39,948 bases of DNA, from assembly GCA_039818825.1 (NCBI GenBank), contig JBCBTD010000039.1:1-39948 (forward strand), written 5' to 3'. The notes beneath the pieces were generated by a model that was not told where the DNA came from, made no database searches, and was given only the letters and a program-made list of their open reading frames with translations. The DNA is from JBCBTD01 sp039818825 (GTDB lineage: Bacteria > Pseudomonadota > Alphaproteobacteria > Geminicoccales > Geminicoccaceae). Each line of letters starts with the position of its first letter. Within the stretch, counting starts at the first letter, position 1. The position numbers and the translations under genes are program-made. Shown here one piece after another: positions 25,702-32,665 of this stretch.

Positions 25702-26990
25702 GGGCGGGTCTCCGCGCGTTGCATCCGGGCCAGATCGAGCACCTCGGCCATGGACGAGAGGCCTCGCCGACCGAGCATGAGCTGCCGTCCCATCGCCAGG
25801 GCGCGGCGCTCGCAAAGAGCACGGCGGTCCGGGTCGGCGATCCGCTCCAGATCTTCGACGTGGGCGAGGCCGAGGATGCGGCGGACCATCTTGGCACCGG
25901 CGAACCCAAGGCTGTCGCCAAAAAGCCGCCGCATGGTCGTCGTGCGAAACGCTTCGAGCGCCGCCGCAGCGGCGGGGTCCGCGAACAGATCGGCCGAGAA
26001 CGCGTCGCCCCGGCCTTGGCTGCGCCAAAGCTCCAGGAAGCGGGCTTCGAAGCCGGTCCAGACGGCGCCCGCCGTCTCGAGGACCCACGTCTCGTAGGCC
26101 ACACGGTCGTCGCCATGGGTCGCGTGGCCGGCTTGCGAGAAGTAGGCGAGAAACAGATTGGCGAGCACGGCGCCGACGTCGAAACCGATCGGACCGACGA
26201 AGGCGAACTCCGGGTCGATCACCCGGGTGTCGGTCGTGGTGACCATGATCGAGCCAGTGTGCAAATCGCCGTGGATCAGGGCTTCTGCTTGGTGCAGGAA
26301 CGCCCATTTCAGCTCCTGCACGGCCACCTTGAGCGCTGCGTCTTCGCGAAACCGTGCGGCGACGTCGTCGAGCTGCGGCGTCGTCCAGCGATTCAGCTCG
26401 GCGATCCGGTACGGGTCGGTGAACACGAGATCTTCGGTGATCTTGCAGAGTTCGGTGTTGTGGCAGAAATCCGCCTGCAGTCGCTTCTTCTCACCGGCAA
26501 GCATCGCCAAGTCAGACGTGAAGAAGAGGGTCCGCGCCATGAAGGTCGCGACATGGTCGGCGAAATCCGGGTAGACCACACCGTCGACCAAACCTTTGCG
26601 CATGATGACGTGCGGCTGCAACCGCTCCATCACGACTGCCGCCTGCTCGGCCTCGAAATGGTGCAAGCGCGGCAGTCGGTCGGGCACGAGTTCCGCCTGG
26701 GTCGACAAAGCCAGCCACTCGAACCACGCCCGGTCCAAGGGCAGTGGCCAGCCTTCGCCAACGAGACGGACGTAGGGCAACGCCTGCTTGACGACGAGGG
26801 AGCCCGCGGGACCTTCGACGATGAACACCAGGTTGAGATTGCCGTCGCCGACCTCGCGAACCGCCCAGTCGTCGACGCCCCCGCCCAAGACCTCGGCGCT
26901 GCCCCCTGCCGTCGCGAGCCAGGCTGGCAAGCTCTCGGGTGACAACGGCGCATAGTCCGGGCCGCCGGTGAAACGGTTCTGTTGCGCCAC
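25698..26990 (-). CDS. mtnK: S-methyl-5-thioribose kinase
   Basis: MtnK phosphorylates 5-methylthioribose, made from methylthioadenosine or taken up from outside. The 430-residue protein has the choline-kinase-like fold: VGDGNLNLVFIV (47-58, nucleotide loop), HGDLHTGS (240-247, catalytic loop) and IDPEFAFVGPIGFDVGA (258-274, metal-binding). GTG 26990 is chosen because GGGAGGCGG lies just upstream and conserved sequence (FTGGPDYAPL) follows; the longer frame has no similarity. It is the first gene of the six-gene operon with mtnA and the ABC transporter. Confidence 0.94.
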   Translation of the reverse strand: MAQQNRFTGGPDYAPLSPESLPAWLATAGGSAEVLGGGVDDWAVREVGDGNLNLVFIVEGPAGSLVVKQALPYVRLVGEGWPLPLDRAWFEWLALSTQAELVPDRLPRLHHFEAEQAAVVMERLQPHVIMRKGLVDGVVYPDFADHVATFMARTLFFTSDLAMLAGEKKRLQADFCHNTELCKITEDLVFTDPYRIAELNRWTTPQLDDVAARFREDAALKVAVQELKWAFLHQAEALIHGDLHTGSIMVTTTDTRVIDPEFAFVGPIGFDVGAVLANLFLAYFSQAGHATHGDDRVAYETWVLETAGAVWTGFEARFLELWRSQGRGDAFSADLFADPAAAAALEAFRTTTMRRLFGDSLGFAGAKMVRRILGLAHVEDLERIADPDRRALCERRALAMGRQLMLGRRGLSSMAEVLDLARMQRAETRP

Positions 26991-27342
26991 CTTCGTTCCG
27001 CCTCCCAAGCCACCAAGCCCGACTGTAGCGCCCGGGCCCGGACCGGCAAGTCTCTGACGACATGCGGGAAACCGAGCCCCACGACCGGACGGACCGGGAG
27101 CCGGCGGGACCGTTCCACGGACCATGATGGCGGGCGGATGGCCCATCACGACGGGCGTCGTACGCGGCCGCCCGCCGCGCTTTGCCCATAGGTGCTTGTG
27201 GAAAGCGGACGCAGGTCGGATACACCGGGCGATGGCCCGCCGCAAAGGCGCCTGAGAGCGGCCACGACTGGATGAGACACCGTTGCGCCGAGCGACGAAC
27301 GATGATTGTCGTCACCATGATGCCAAAACTGCAGCGCGCGAC
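26991..27342. promoter_or_regulatory. Divergent promoter region of the mtnK operon and a lipoprotein gene
   Basis: No gene is recognised here. It must hold the mtnK operon promoter. A 14-base palindrome ACGACG-GG-CGTCGT (27148-27161) lies 160-170 bases upstream of mtnK and could be an operator. I looked for the SAM-riboswitch features known upstream of mtnK in Bacillus and did not find them. Confidence 0.35.
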
Positions 27343-27888
27343 ATGACGGGCCTGATCGGTCGCCGCGCCCGGTCGGTCGGATTGCTGGCCGTGACTGCAG
27401 GGTTGCTCGCGGCCTGCCAGCCACCGCTACCGCCGCCGTCGCCGGTGGTCGCACCAGCCGAGCCGGCCGGCCTGCAGCGACGTCCGATTCCGCCGTCGGG
27501 CGTGCACGTCGTCGCGCATGGCGAAACCCTTTCCGAGATCGCCTACATCTACGACGTGCCGCTGTCGCGCTTGGCGCGCGCCAACGTCGTCGGCGACGTC
27601 AACGTCATTCACGAGGGACAGGTGCTCGACCTGCGGCGGCGGGCGCCGCCGTCACATGCACCTCGGGCACGAGACGACGCCATCACTCACCTCGCCGACG
27701 CCGGCGATGGCGAAATCGGCAGCGGCGCCGACGGCAGTGACGTCGGCACCGAGATCGGCGGCGATCTGCCCCTACGGGTGATCATCACCCCCGCCTCTCG
27801 CGACGCGGACGTGTTCCAGCGCCTGCCGAGCAGCCAGCCGGCGCGGCTACCGACCACACCACCGTCGTCGGTGGCTCGCGCCCGCTGA
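27343..27888 (+). CDS. LysM-domain lipoprotein
   Basis: A 181-residue secreted protein. The lipobox LLAAC gives lipidated Cys25, so it should be membrane anchored. A Pro-rich linker leads to one LysM peptidoglycan-binding domain (HVVAHGETLSEIAYIYDVPL then VNVIHEGQVLDLRRR). The C-terminal 70 residues are low complexity with no peptidase domain. This resembles the N-terminal half of NlpD/M23 peptidases without the catalytic part, and it sits at the edge of the mobile region, so C-terminal truncation is possible. ATG 27343 starts the signal peptide. Confidence 0.8.
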   Translation: MTGLIGRRARSVGLLAVTAGLLAACQPPLPPPSPVVAPAEPAGLQRRPIPPSGVHVVAHGETLSEIAYIYDVPLSRLARANVVGDVNVIHEGQVLDLRRRAPPSHAPRARDDAITHLADAGDGEIGSGADGSDVGTEIGGDLPLRVIITPASRDADVFQRLPSSQPARLPTTPPSSVARAR

Positions 27889-27899
27889 ACACCCCAGGG

Positions 27900-28067
27900 A
27901 CGTTGGGCCGGCGGCGCAGCTGCGCCCGAAGCGCGCGCAAGGAGATCGGCACGGACGTGGTGGTGGAGGAAGCTGGGAGTTCCTCGAACCAGCTCTTCGA
28001 CGTCCTGGAGGATTGGAGATACCAGCTTGAGCACTGCGATCTGCCGGATTTGGGGATGGAGCCATGA
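27900..28067 (+). pseudogene. Tail of an unrecognised gene upstream of mobC (start lost)
   Basis: A frame open to the TGA at 28065-28067 encodes RKEIGTDVVVEEAGSSSNQL, FDVLEDWRYQLEHCD and LPDLGMEP. Its stop overlaps the mobC ATG as ATGA, just as mobC overlaps the relaxase, so it looks like the end of the first gene of a coupled mobilisation operon. Going upstream the frame merges into the lipoprotein end with no start codon or ribosome site. I do not recognise the family. The junction between core DNA and the mobile element probably falls at about 27889-27940. Confidence 0.4.
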
Positions 28068-28516
28068 GCACGTCCCCGCAGCAGATCTCCACCGCGCCGG
28101 CCGGACCAGCATTCAGGAAGGCGACGAAAGGACCATCCCGGAAACGCCGGCCTGTGCCGCCGCCGTTCTCCCTGCGCCTGAATGCCGACGAACGCGCGCG
28201 GCTTGAACGGGACGCCGCCGGCCTGCCGCTCGGGACTCACATCAAGGATAAGCTGTTCGAGGATGAGGCGCGGCCCACGCGCCGTCGCGCATCTGCGCCG
28301 GTCAAAGATCATGCCGCCCTGGCCCAGGTGCTCGGCATGCTCGGCGCGATGCGCCTGGCCAACAATCTCAACCAGCTGGCCAAGGCGGCTAACATCGGCA
28401 CGCTGCCGCTGACGCCAGAGGTCGAAGTAGACCTGACCAAGGCCTGCGCTGCCATCTTCGCCATCCGGGCCGAACTGATGCGAGCGCTGGGCTATCCGTC
28501 CAGCGAGGACGCATGA
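28064..28516 (+). CDS. MobC-like relaxosome accessory protein
   Basis: A 150-residue basic protein resembling MobC family nicking accessories that bind the transfer origin. The ribbon-helix-helix region starts PPFSLRLNADERARLERDAA, followed by LPLGTHIKDKLF. The hallmark MobC stretch is RLANNLNQLAKAANIGTLPL near residues 97-116. The Arg/Lys/Pro-rich N-terminus is probably disordered and DNA-binding. The stop overlaps the relaxase start by 4 bases. A transfer origin would be expected close upstream, but I cannot identify one with confidence. Confidence 0.8.
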   Translation: MSTSPQQISTAPAGPAFRKATKGPSRKRRPVPPPFSLRLNADERARLERDAAGLPLGTHIKDKLFEDEARPTRRRASAPVKDHAALAQVLGMLGAMRLANNLNQLAKAANIGTLPLTPEVEVDLTKACAAIFAIRAELMRALGYPSSEDA

Positions 28517-29303
28517 TCCTCAAGGGATCTCAGCGTGGCGGGGCCTTGAAGCTCGCCGCCCATCTCCTGCGTCTCGATGAGAACGATCATGTCGAGGTGC
28601 ACGAGCTGCGCGGCTTCTCGGCCGAGGATCTGCGCGGGGCGCTGCAGGAGGCCGATGCCGTTGCCAAAGGCACGCGGTACCGGCAGTTCCTGTTCTCCCT
28701 CAGCCTCAACCCGCCGGAGACCGAGCGCGTCTCGGTCGAAGAGTTCGAGGCGGCGATTGCCAGGGTCGAGGAGCGGCTCGGTCTGACAGGACAGCCGCGG
28801 GCGATCGTCTTTCACGAGAAAGAAGGCCGGCGGCATGCGCATGCCGTCTGGTCGCGTATCGACGTCCAGCAGATGAAGGCCATCAACCTGCCCTTCACCA
28901 AGCTGAAGCTGAGGGACGCCTCCAAGGAGCTGTTCCTGGAGCAGGGCTGGCGCTTGCCGGACGGCCTGCGCAACCGGAACAACCGCAACCCGCTGAACTT
29001 CTCGCGCGAGGAATGGCAGCAGGCCAAACGCGTGAAGGAGGACCCGCGGCGGCTCGGCACTGTGTTCCGCGAAGCCTGGTCGGTCTCCGATAGCCGAGCC
29101 TCCTTCGCGCAGGCCCTCCAGGAGCAGGGTTTTATGCTTGCCCGCGGCGATCGCCGCGGCTTCGTCGCGGTCGACTATCGCGGCGAAGTCTATTCGCTTT
29201 CGCGCTGGACGGGGCAGAAGCCGAAAGCGCTCAAAGACCGGCTGGGCGACGGTGCGGACCTGCCGGACGTGACGCAGGCGAAGCGGATGATCGCCGCGCG
29301 GAC
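28513..29303 (+). pseudogene. Relaxase/mobilisation nuclease, 5' part (interrupted by insertion sequences)
   Basis: Relaxases nick the transfer origin and pilot DNA during conjugation. This part encodes the first 263 residues. It contains the metal-binding His triad (His101, His108, His110 in HEKEGRRHAHAVWSRID) and conserved stretches MILKGSQRGGALKLAAHLL, RQFLFSLSLNPPE and GWRLPDGLRNRNNRNPLNF. The coding frame is cut at 29303 by an IS3-family element; as it stands, translation reads 9 codons into the element to a stop at 29332-29334. The 3' part is at 32160-32655 in the matching frame. The split protein keeps the nuclease core but is unlikely to be fully functional. Confidence 0.88.
29300..29303. 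repeat. Target duplication GGAC, left copy (IS3-family element)
   Basis: GGAC flanks the element at 29300-29303 and again at 32156-32159. A 4-bp duplication is what IS407-group elements make. Confidence 0.85.
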
Positions 29304-29319
29304 TGACCTTCCCCCCGGA

Positions 29320-29532
29320 TTAGGGCCGGATTGAACTGGAATTCTCCGGTTGCGGGTGGGCGATGAGCACCGCCGTGGAGCCCTCACGAGGCTCAGGCGG
29401 CGGCGCGGTGTTGACGCACTCCAATGGCGTTCGATAGCCAAGGCCGGAGTGCGGGCGTTGGTTGTTGTAGTGATGCCGCCAAGCAGCGATCTCCTCACGG
29501 GCATGCCGCAGCGAGCGGAACCAGTGCAGGTT
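29320..29532 (-). pseudogene. IS3-family OrfB transposase, C-terminal part
   Basis: This is the end of the IS3-family orfB, cut off from its beginning by the IS1595-family insertion. It reads NLHWFRSLRHAREEIAAWRH, then HYNNQRPHSGLGYRTPLE and a longer variable tail to TAA at 29322-29320. It continues in frame after DECL at 31135 once the inner element and one duplication are removed, giving DECLNLHWF. By itself it lacks the DDE residues. Confidence 0.9.
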
Positions 29533-29540
29533 CAGGCACT
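29533..29540. repeat. Target duplication CAGGCACT, left copy (IS1595-family element)
   Basis: CAGGCACT at 29533-29540 is repeated exactly at 31135-31142, directly outside the inverted repeats. An 8-bp duplication is characteristic of the IS1595 family. Confidence 0.92.
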
Positions 29541-29569
29541 CGGCCTTAGGCAGCAAACGCACCACGAAG
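29541..29569 (+). repeat. Left terminal inverted repeat of the IS1595-family element
   Basis: 29 bases identical to the reverse complement of 31106-31134; begins CGGCCTTAGG and ends CACCACGAAG. Confidence 0.93.
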
Positions 29570-29666
29570 TCGATAACCTGTTGATCGGGAATGGTTAACG
29601 TGGGCCCGCGGGCGATCTTGCCAGGCGAGCACGATGAGAACATAATAAGAACATACATCCGGCCAC

Positions 29667-30641
29667 TTGGAGTCTCTCGTGGCGCAGAGCTTCCTCCTGT
29701 CCGCCGCGGCGCGGACGCTATCGCTGAGAACGATCTACGCCGAAGGCGAGGAGGTCGCGCATCGCCGGTTCTGCGCGCTTCGCTGGCCGGAGACGGATGG
29801 CGCGCCGGTGTGCCCGGCCTGCGGATGCGTCAACGTCTACGATCTGGCCAAACGCCGGCGGTTCAAGTGTGCGGCCTGCCATCGGCAGTTCAGCGCAACG
29901 TCGGGGACGATCTTCGCCTCGCGCAAGCTCGCCTTCGTCGATCTGCTCGCGGCGGTCTGCCTGGTAGTGAACGCTTCGAAGGGCCTGTCGGCCGTCCAGC
30001 TGTCCCGCGATCTCGACGTCCAGCACAAGACCGCCTTCGTGCTGATGCACAAGTTGCGCGAGGCGATGGCGGCCGAGACCCGCGACACCGCGCTCTCCGG
30101 CGAGGTCGAGGTGGATGGTGCCGCGTTCGGCAGGCATGTGCGCCCCGCTAACGTGCGTGAGAACCGCGTCGATCGTCGCCTGCTCGGCAACCGTAGCGGC
30201 AAGCGCCGGATCGTCGTCGTCCTTCGCCAGCGTGGCGGACGCACCCTGACCCGGACCTTCATCCGCGAGACCGAGGCGGTCGCCTTCGCACAGGAGCGGA
30301 TCGCGCGCGGCGCTGTCGTCTCGGCCGATGAAGGGCCGCACTGGGATTTGCTGGAGCCGGCGTTCGAGATGCGGCGCATTACTCACGCTGACGCCTACAG
30401 CCGCGACGGCACCCACACCAATCAGGCCGAAAGCTACTTCTCACGGTTGCGACGCATGATCGGTGGCCAGCATCATCGGGTCGAGGGTAGGCATCTCGGC
30501 GCTTACGCCGTCCACGCCGCTTGGCTCGAGGATCATCGGGACCAGAGCAACGGGGCTCTCGCCGACCGCCTGATCTCCCGAGGCCTCGCCGCACCGGTCA
30601 GCCGGAGCTGGAAGGGGTACTGGCAACGACGCGTAGCGTGA
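29667..30641 (+). CDS. IS1595-family transposase
   Basis: A 324-residue transposase. The N-terminal zinc ribbon has Cys pairs CPAC and CAAC (VCPACGCVNVYDLAKRRRF, then KCAACHRQFSATSGTIF). The DDE-type core shows GEVEVDGAAFG (first Asp), VVSADEGPHWD (second Asp) and THTNQAESYFSRLRR (Asn/Glu, as in the IS1595 DDN/DDE subgroups). The reading frame starts at TTG 29667; GTG 29679 is an alternative. The last 44 bases overlap the end of the passenger gene on the other strand. It looks intact, so the element may still be active. Confidence 0.92.
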   Translation: MESLVAQSFLLSAAARTLSLRTIYAEGEEVAHRRFCALRWPETDGAPVCPACGCVNVYDLAKRRRFKCAACHRQFSATSGTIFASRKLAFVDLLAAVCLVVNASKGLSAVQLSRDLDVQHKTAFVLMHKLREAMAAETRDTALSGEVEVDGAAFGRHVRPANVRENRVDRRLLGNRSGKRRIVVVLRQRGGRTLTRTFIRETEAVAFAQERIARGAVVSADEGPHWDLLEPAFEMRRITHADAYSRDGTHTNQAESYFSRLRRMIGGQHHRVEGRHLGAYAVHAAWLEDHRDQSNGALADRLISRGLAAPVSRSWKGYWQRRVA

Positions 30642-31065
30642 CGGCGTCGCCCGGCGCCCACACGCACATGCCCTTCCGCTTCTCGACCATCCGCACGAGC
30701 CGGCGCCGCTTGGCGTGACGCAACGCCTGAACCACCTTGAAGACGACCGAGTTGCGTAGCGTCGCATCGGTCACGTCGAGCCCGCGTTCGGCCATCACGC
30801 GCTCCGCGAGTTGGCGCGTCGTCAGCTCGCCGTCTACGCCGAGATGCTGGGCGCATATCTCAGCGATCTCGCCCTTCTTGAAGAAGCCGTGGCTGACCAA
30901 GTAGCGCGCCCGTTGCTTCTCAGGCTCGGTGAAAAGCCGGATCGTCGCGTTAACGTGGGCAAGGTCGTGCTGGGCGTGTGCAATCTGCGCTTCATACGCC
31001 GCGATCCGGCCAAGGATCGCGGCGCGCATGTCCCTCAGGGTCTGAACCACCAGCGGATCGGCCAT
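30598..31065 (-). CDS. Passenger gene of the IS1595-family element, function unknown
   Basis: A 155-residue protein encoded convergent to the transposase. The N-terminal half is a predicted long helix or coiled coil (MRAAILGRIAAYEAQIAHAQ, HDLAHVNATIRLF). The middle resembles a winged-helix arrangement (ELTTRQLAERVMAERGLDVT, DATLRNSVVFKVVQALRHA), followed by a basic stretch RRRLVRMVEKRKGM. A nucleic-acid-binding role is plausible. It is not a resistance or restriction gene that I can name. It lies wholly inside the inverted repeats, so it moves with the element. Confidence 0.75.
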   Translation of the reverse strand: MADPLVVQTLRDMRAAILGRIAAYEAQIAHAQHDLAHVNATIRLFTEPEKQRARYLVSHGFFKKGEIAEICAQHLGVDGELTTRQLAERVMAERGLDVTDATLRNSVVFKVVQALRHAKRRRLVRMVEKRKGMCVWAPGDAVTLRVVASTPSSSG

Positions 31066-31105
31066 GCCCCATTGAACAGCTGTCCCACTCTTCTCGAACA
31101 GCTCC

Positions 31106-31134
31106 CTTCGTGGTGCGTTTGCTGCCTAAGGCCG
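31106..31134 (-). repeat. Right terminal inverted repeat of the IS1595-family element
   Basis: Reverse complement of 29541-29569 over all 29 bases. It creates a TAG at 31128-31126 that ends the split orfB frame. Confidence 0.93.
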
Positions 31135-31142
31135 CAGGCACT
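31135..31142. repeat. Target duplication CAGGCACT, right copy (IS1595-family element)
   Basis: Exact copy of 29533-29540, directly outside the right inverted repeat. Confidence 0.92.
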
Positions 31143-31826
31143 CGTCCCGGAGCCGGCCGTTGAAGCTCTCGACGAAGGCGTTCTGGACGGGCTTGCCGGG
31201 CTCGATGAAGCGCAGCCGGACACCGGTGCGCTCGGACCACTGGAACATCGCCCGGCTGGTGCCCTCGGGGCCGTTGTCGAGAACGATCTCCTGCGGCAGC
31301 CCGTGGTGCACGGCGAGCTCGTCGAGGTAGCGGGCCAACCGCGCGCCCGAGATCGACACGTCGACGATCTGGCCGGGGCAGAAGCGGCTGTGATCGTCGA
31401 CGACGTTCAGGATGCGGAAGCGCCGATGATCGGCGAGCTGGTCGCTCATGAAGTCGAGCGACCAACGCTGCATCGGCCGGCTCGGTACCTGTGGCGCGAT
31501 CCGATCCCGGCGCGGTAGCTTGCGTCGCTTCTTGGTCCGCACCTGCAAGCCCTCGCCACGATAGAGCCGCAAGGTCCGCTTCGCGTTGACCACCAGGCCC
31601 TCACGGCGCAGCAGGGCATGGAGGCGGAGATAGCCGTAACGGCGGTTCTCCGAGGCCAACGTTCGCAGACGCGCCACGACGGCGCCGTCGTCACGTTCGA
31701 TCGGCCGGTACTGCTGGACCGAGCGCGACAGGCCAACGATCCGGAAGCTCCGGCGTTCGCTGAGGCCCAACTCGCCCATGAGGAAGCGCACGGCTCGTCG
31801 CTTCGCCACGGGCGTCACCAGTTTTT
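31135..31826 (-). pseudogene. IS3-family OrfB transposase, N-terminal and catalytic part
   Basis: Integrase-core part of the IS3-family transposase, entered by frameshifting from orfA (KKLVTPVAKRRAVRFLMGEL). The helix-turn-helix region ERRSFRIVGLSRSVQQYRP is followed by the catalytic core: WSLDFMSDQL (Asp), EIVLDNGPEG (Asp) and AFVESFNGRLRDECL (Glu). All three DDE residues precede the break at 31135. The interrupted gene ends in the IS1595 inverted repeat after two foreign residues. The C-terminal part lies at 29320-29532. Confidence 0.92.
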
Positions 31827-32081
31827 TGCCAGGAGCTCTTTCATCGCCGTGACCTCGAGCATCTGGTCGGCGACGATCCGCTTCAACCGCGCGTTCTCGG
31901 TCTCGAGCTCGCGCAGCTTCTTCGCGTCCGAGACTTCCATCCCGCCGAACTTCTTGCGCCAGGCATAGAACGTCGCCGACGAAATCCCGTGGCGTCGGCA
32001 CAGGTCGTCGACCTTCGAGCCTGCCTCGTTCTCCTTCAGGATCGCGATCACCTGCTCGTCGCTGAACCGGCTGCGCTTCAT
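31815..32081 (-). CDS. IS3-family OrfA transposase subunit
   Basis: An 88-residue OrfA with a helix-turn-helix of the HTH_Tnp_1 type (RFSDEQVIAILKENEAGSKV, DDLCRRHGISSATFYAWRKK) and a leucine-zipper-like C-terminus (LRELETENARLKRIVADQML). ATG 32081 has GGAGGA upstream. It overlaps orfB at the slippery site. It is intact, although the orfB part needed for transposition is split. Confidence 0.92.
   Translation of the reverse strand: MKRSRFSDEQVIAILKENEAGSKVDDLCRRHGISSATFYAWRKKFGGMEVSDAKKLRELETENARLKRIVADQMLEVTAMKELLAKNW
31821..31827 (-). other. Programmed -1 frameshift site between orfA and orfB
   Basis: The minus strand reads A-AAA-AAC just before the orfA end (LLAKNW stop). A -1 slip gives AKKLVTPVAKRR, the expected OrfB beginning. 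A_AAA_AAC is a classic slippery heptamer for IS3-family OrfAB fusion. Confidence 0.8.
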
Positions 32082-32155
32082 CGGTCTTCCTCCTTCATCG
32101 ATCTAAAGGCGGAAAACTCCAGCTCGCAATGGCCCGGATTGCGGGGAAAAGGTCA

Positions 32156-32159
32156 GGAC
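32156..32159. repeat. Target duplication GGAC, right copy (IS3-family element)
   Basis: Exact copy of 29300-29303, directly outside the right end of the IS3-family element. Confidence 0.85.
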
Positions 32160-32655
32160 GACCGAGAGGCTCAAGACCTTCATCCGCGAGAGCGAGGCCG
32201 CCGCTGCGGAAAAGGCCCAGGCGCTCGCCACGCAAAAGGAGGAGATGAAGGAGCGGCAGCGCGCGGCGCGCCAGAAACTTCGGGCACGCCAGGCGGAACG
32301 CTCAGAGCAGGAAGCGCAGGCGCGCGCTGCCCGCTTCCGCAAGGGCGTCGGCGGGCTTTGGGATTGGGTCAGCGGGAAAGCGCGCAAGATCAGGACGCAG
32401 AACGAGACCGAGGCCGCCGCGTCACAGAAGCGCGATGCCCAGGAACGCGAGGCGATGATCGCGGGACAGATTAGCGTTCGCCGCGGCCTGCAACGGGATC
32501 TGCGCGCGAGCCAACGCAACTCCGCCCGCGACAGGGACAGCCTTCGAAAAGACGTGGCCTTCTACATCGGGATGGCGTCGGAACCCGTGACCGCCGACGC
32601 TGCCGTGCAAAGGAAGAGAAGAGGCCGCCGCGAAGATCGTGATTTCTCGATGTGA
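32160..32655 (+). pseudogene. Relaxase/mobilisation nuclease, 3' part
   Basis: This continues the relaxase frame after the insertion: removing 29304-32159 joins ...MIAART to TERLKTFIRESEAAAAEKAQ. The segment encodes about 165 residues, a long Ala/Glu/Arg-rich helical tail (EEMKERQRAARQKLRARQAE) with GVGGLWDWVSGKARKIRTQN, then RRGLQRDLRASQ and DSLRKDVAFYIG. Alphaproteobacterial relaxases of this type end in just such a coiled-coil tail. It ends at TGA 32655, 10 bases from the convergent hsdR stop. It has no start of its own except internal Met codons. Confidence 0.85.
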
Positions 32656-32665
32656 TTTTTACTCA

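Larger units (their letters stand above)
29541..31134 (+). mobile_element. IS1595-family insertion sequence with a passenger gene
   Basis: A 1594-bp element bounded by perfect 29-bp inverted repeats (29541-29569 and 31106-31134, starting CGGCCTTAGGCAGCAAACGC). It carries a zinc-ribbon DDE transposase on the plus strand and a second, convergent gene on the minus strand. The 8-bp target duplication CAGGCACT places it inside orfB of the IS3-family element. Perfect repeats and duplication suggest recent insertion. Confidence 0.93.
29304..32155 (-). mobile_element. IS3-family (IS407-group) insertion sequence, interrupted by an IS1595-family element
   Basis: The ends are imperfect inverted repeats beginning TGACCTTCCCCCCGG on the left and, read inward from the right, TGACCTTTTCCCCGC, with matching positions continuing for about 45 bases. 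Its genes (orfA, orfB) run on the minus strand. Flanking GGAC duplications are exact. Taking out the inner element and one copy of its 8-bp duplication leaves 1250 bp, a normal IS407-group size. Its target is the relaxase gene; joining the flanks without one GGAC copy restores the relaxase frame. Confidence 0.92.

Noticed and set aside
26991..27342. SAM riboswitch upstream of mtnK
   Set aside because: Bacillus mtnK has one, but I could not find its conserved core or the SAM-II motifs on the minus strand here.
27687..28312. Minus-strand frames across the lipoprotein end and mobC
   Set aside because: They oppose mobC, which has clear family features and overlapping starts and stops with its neighbours.
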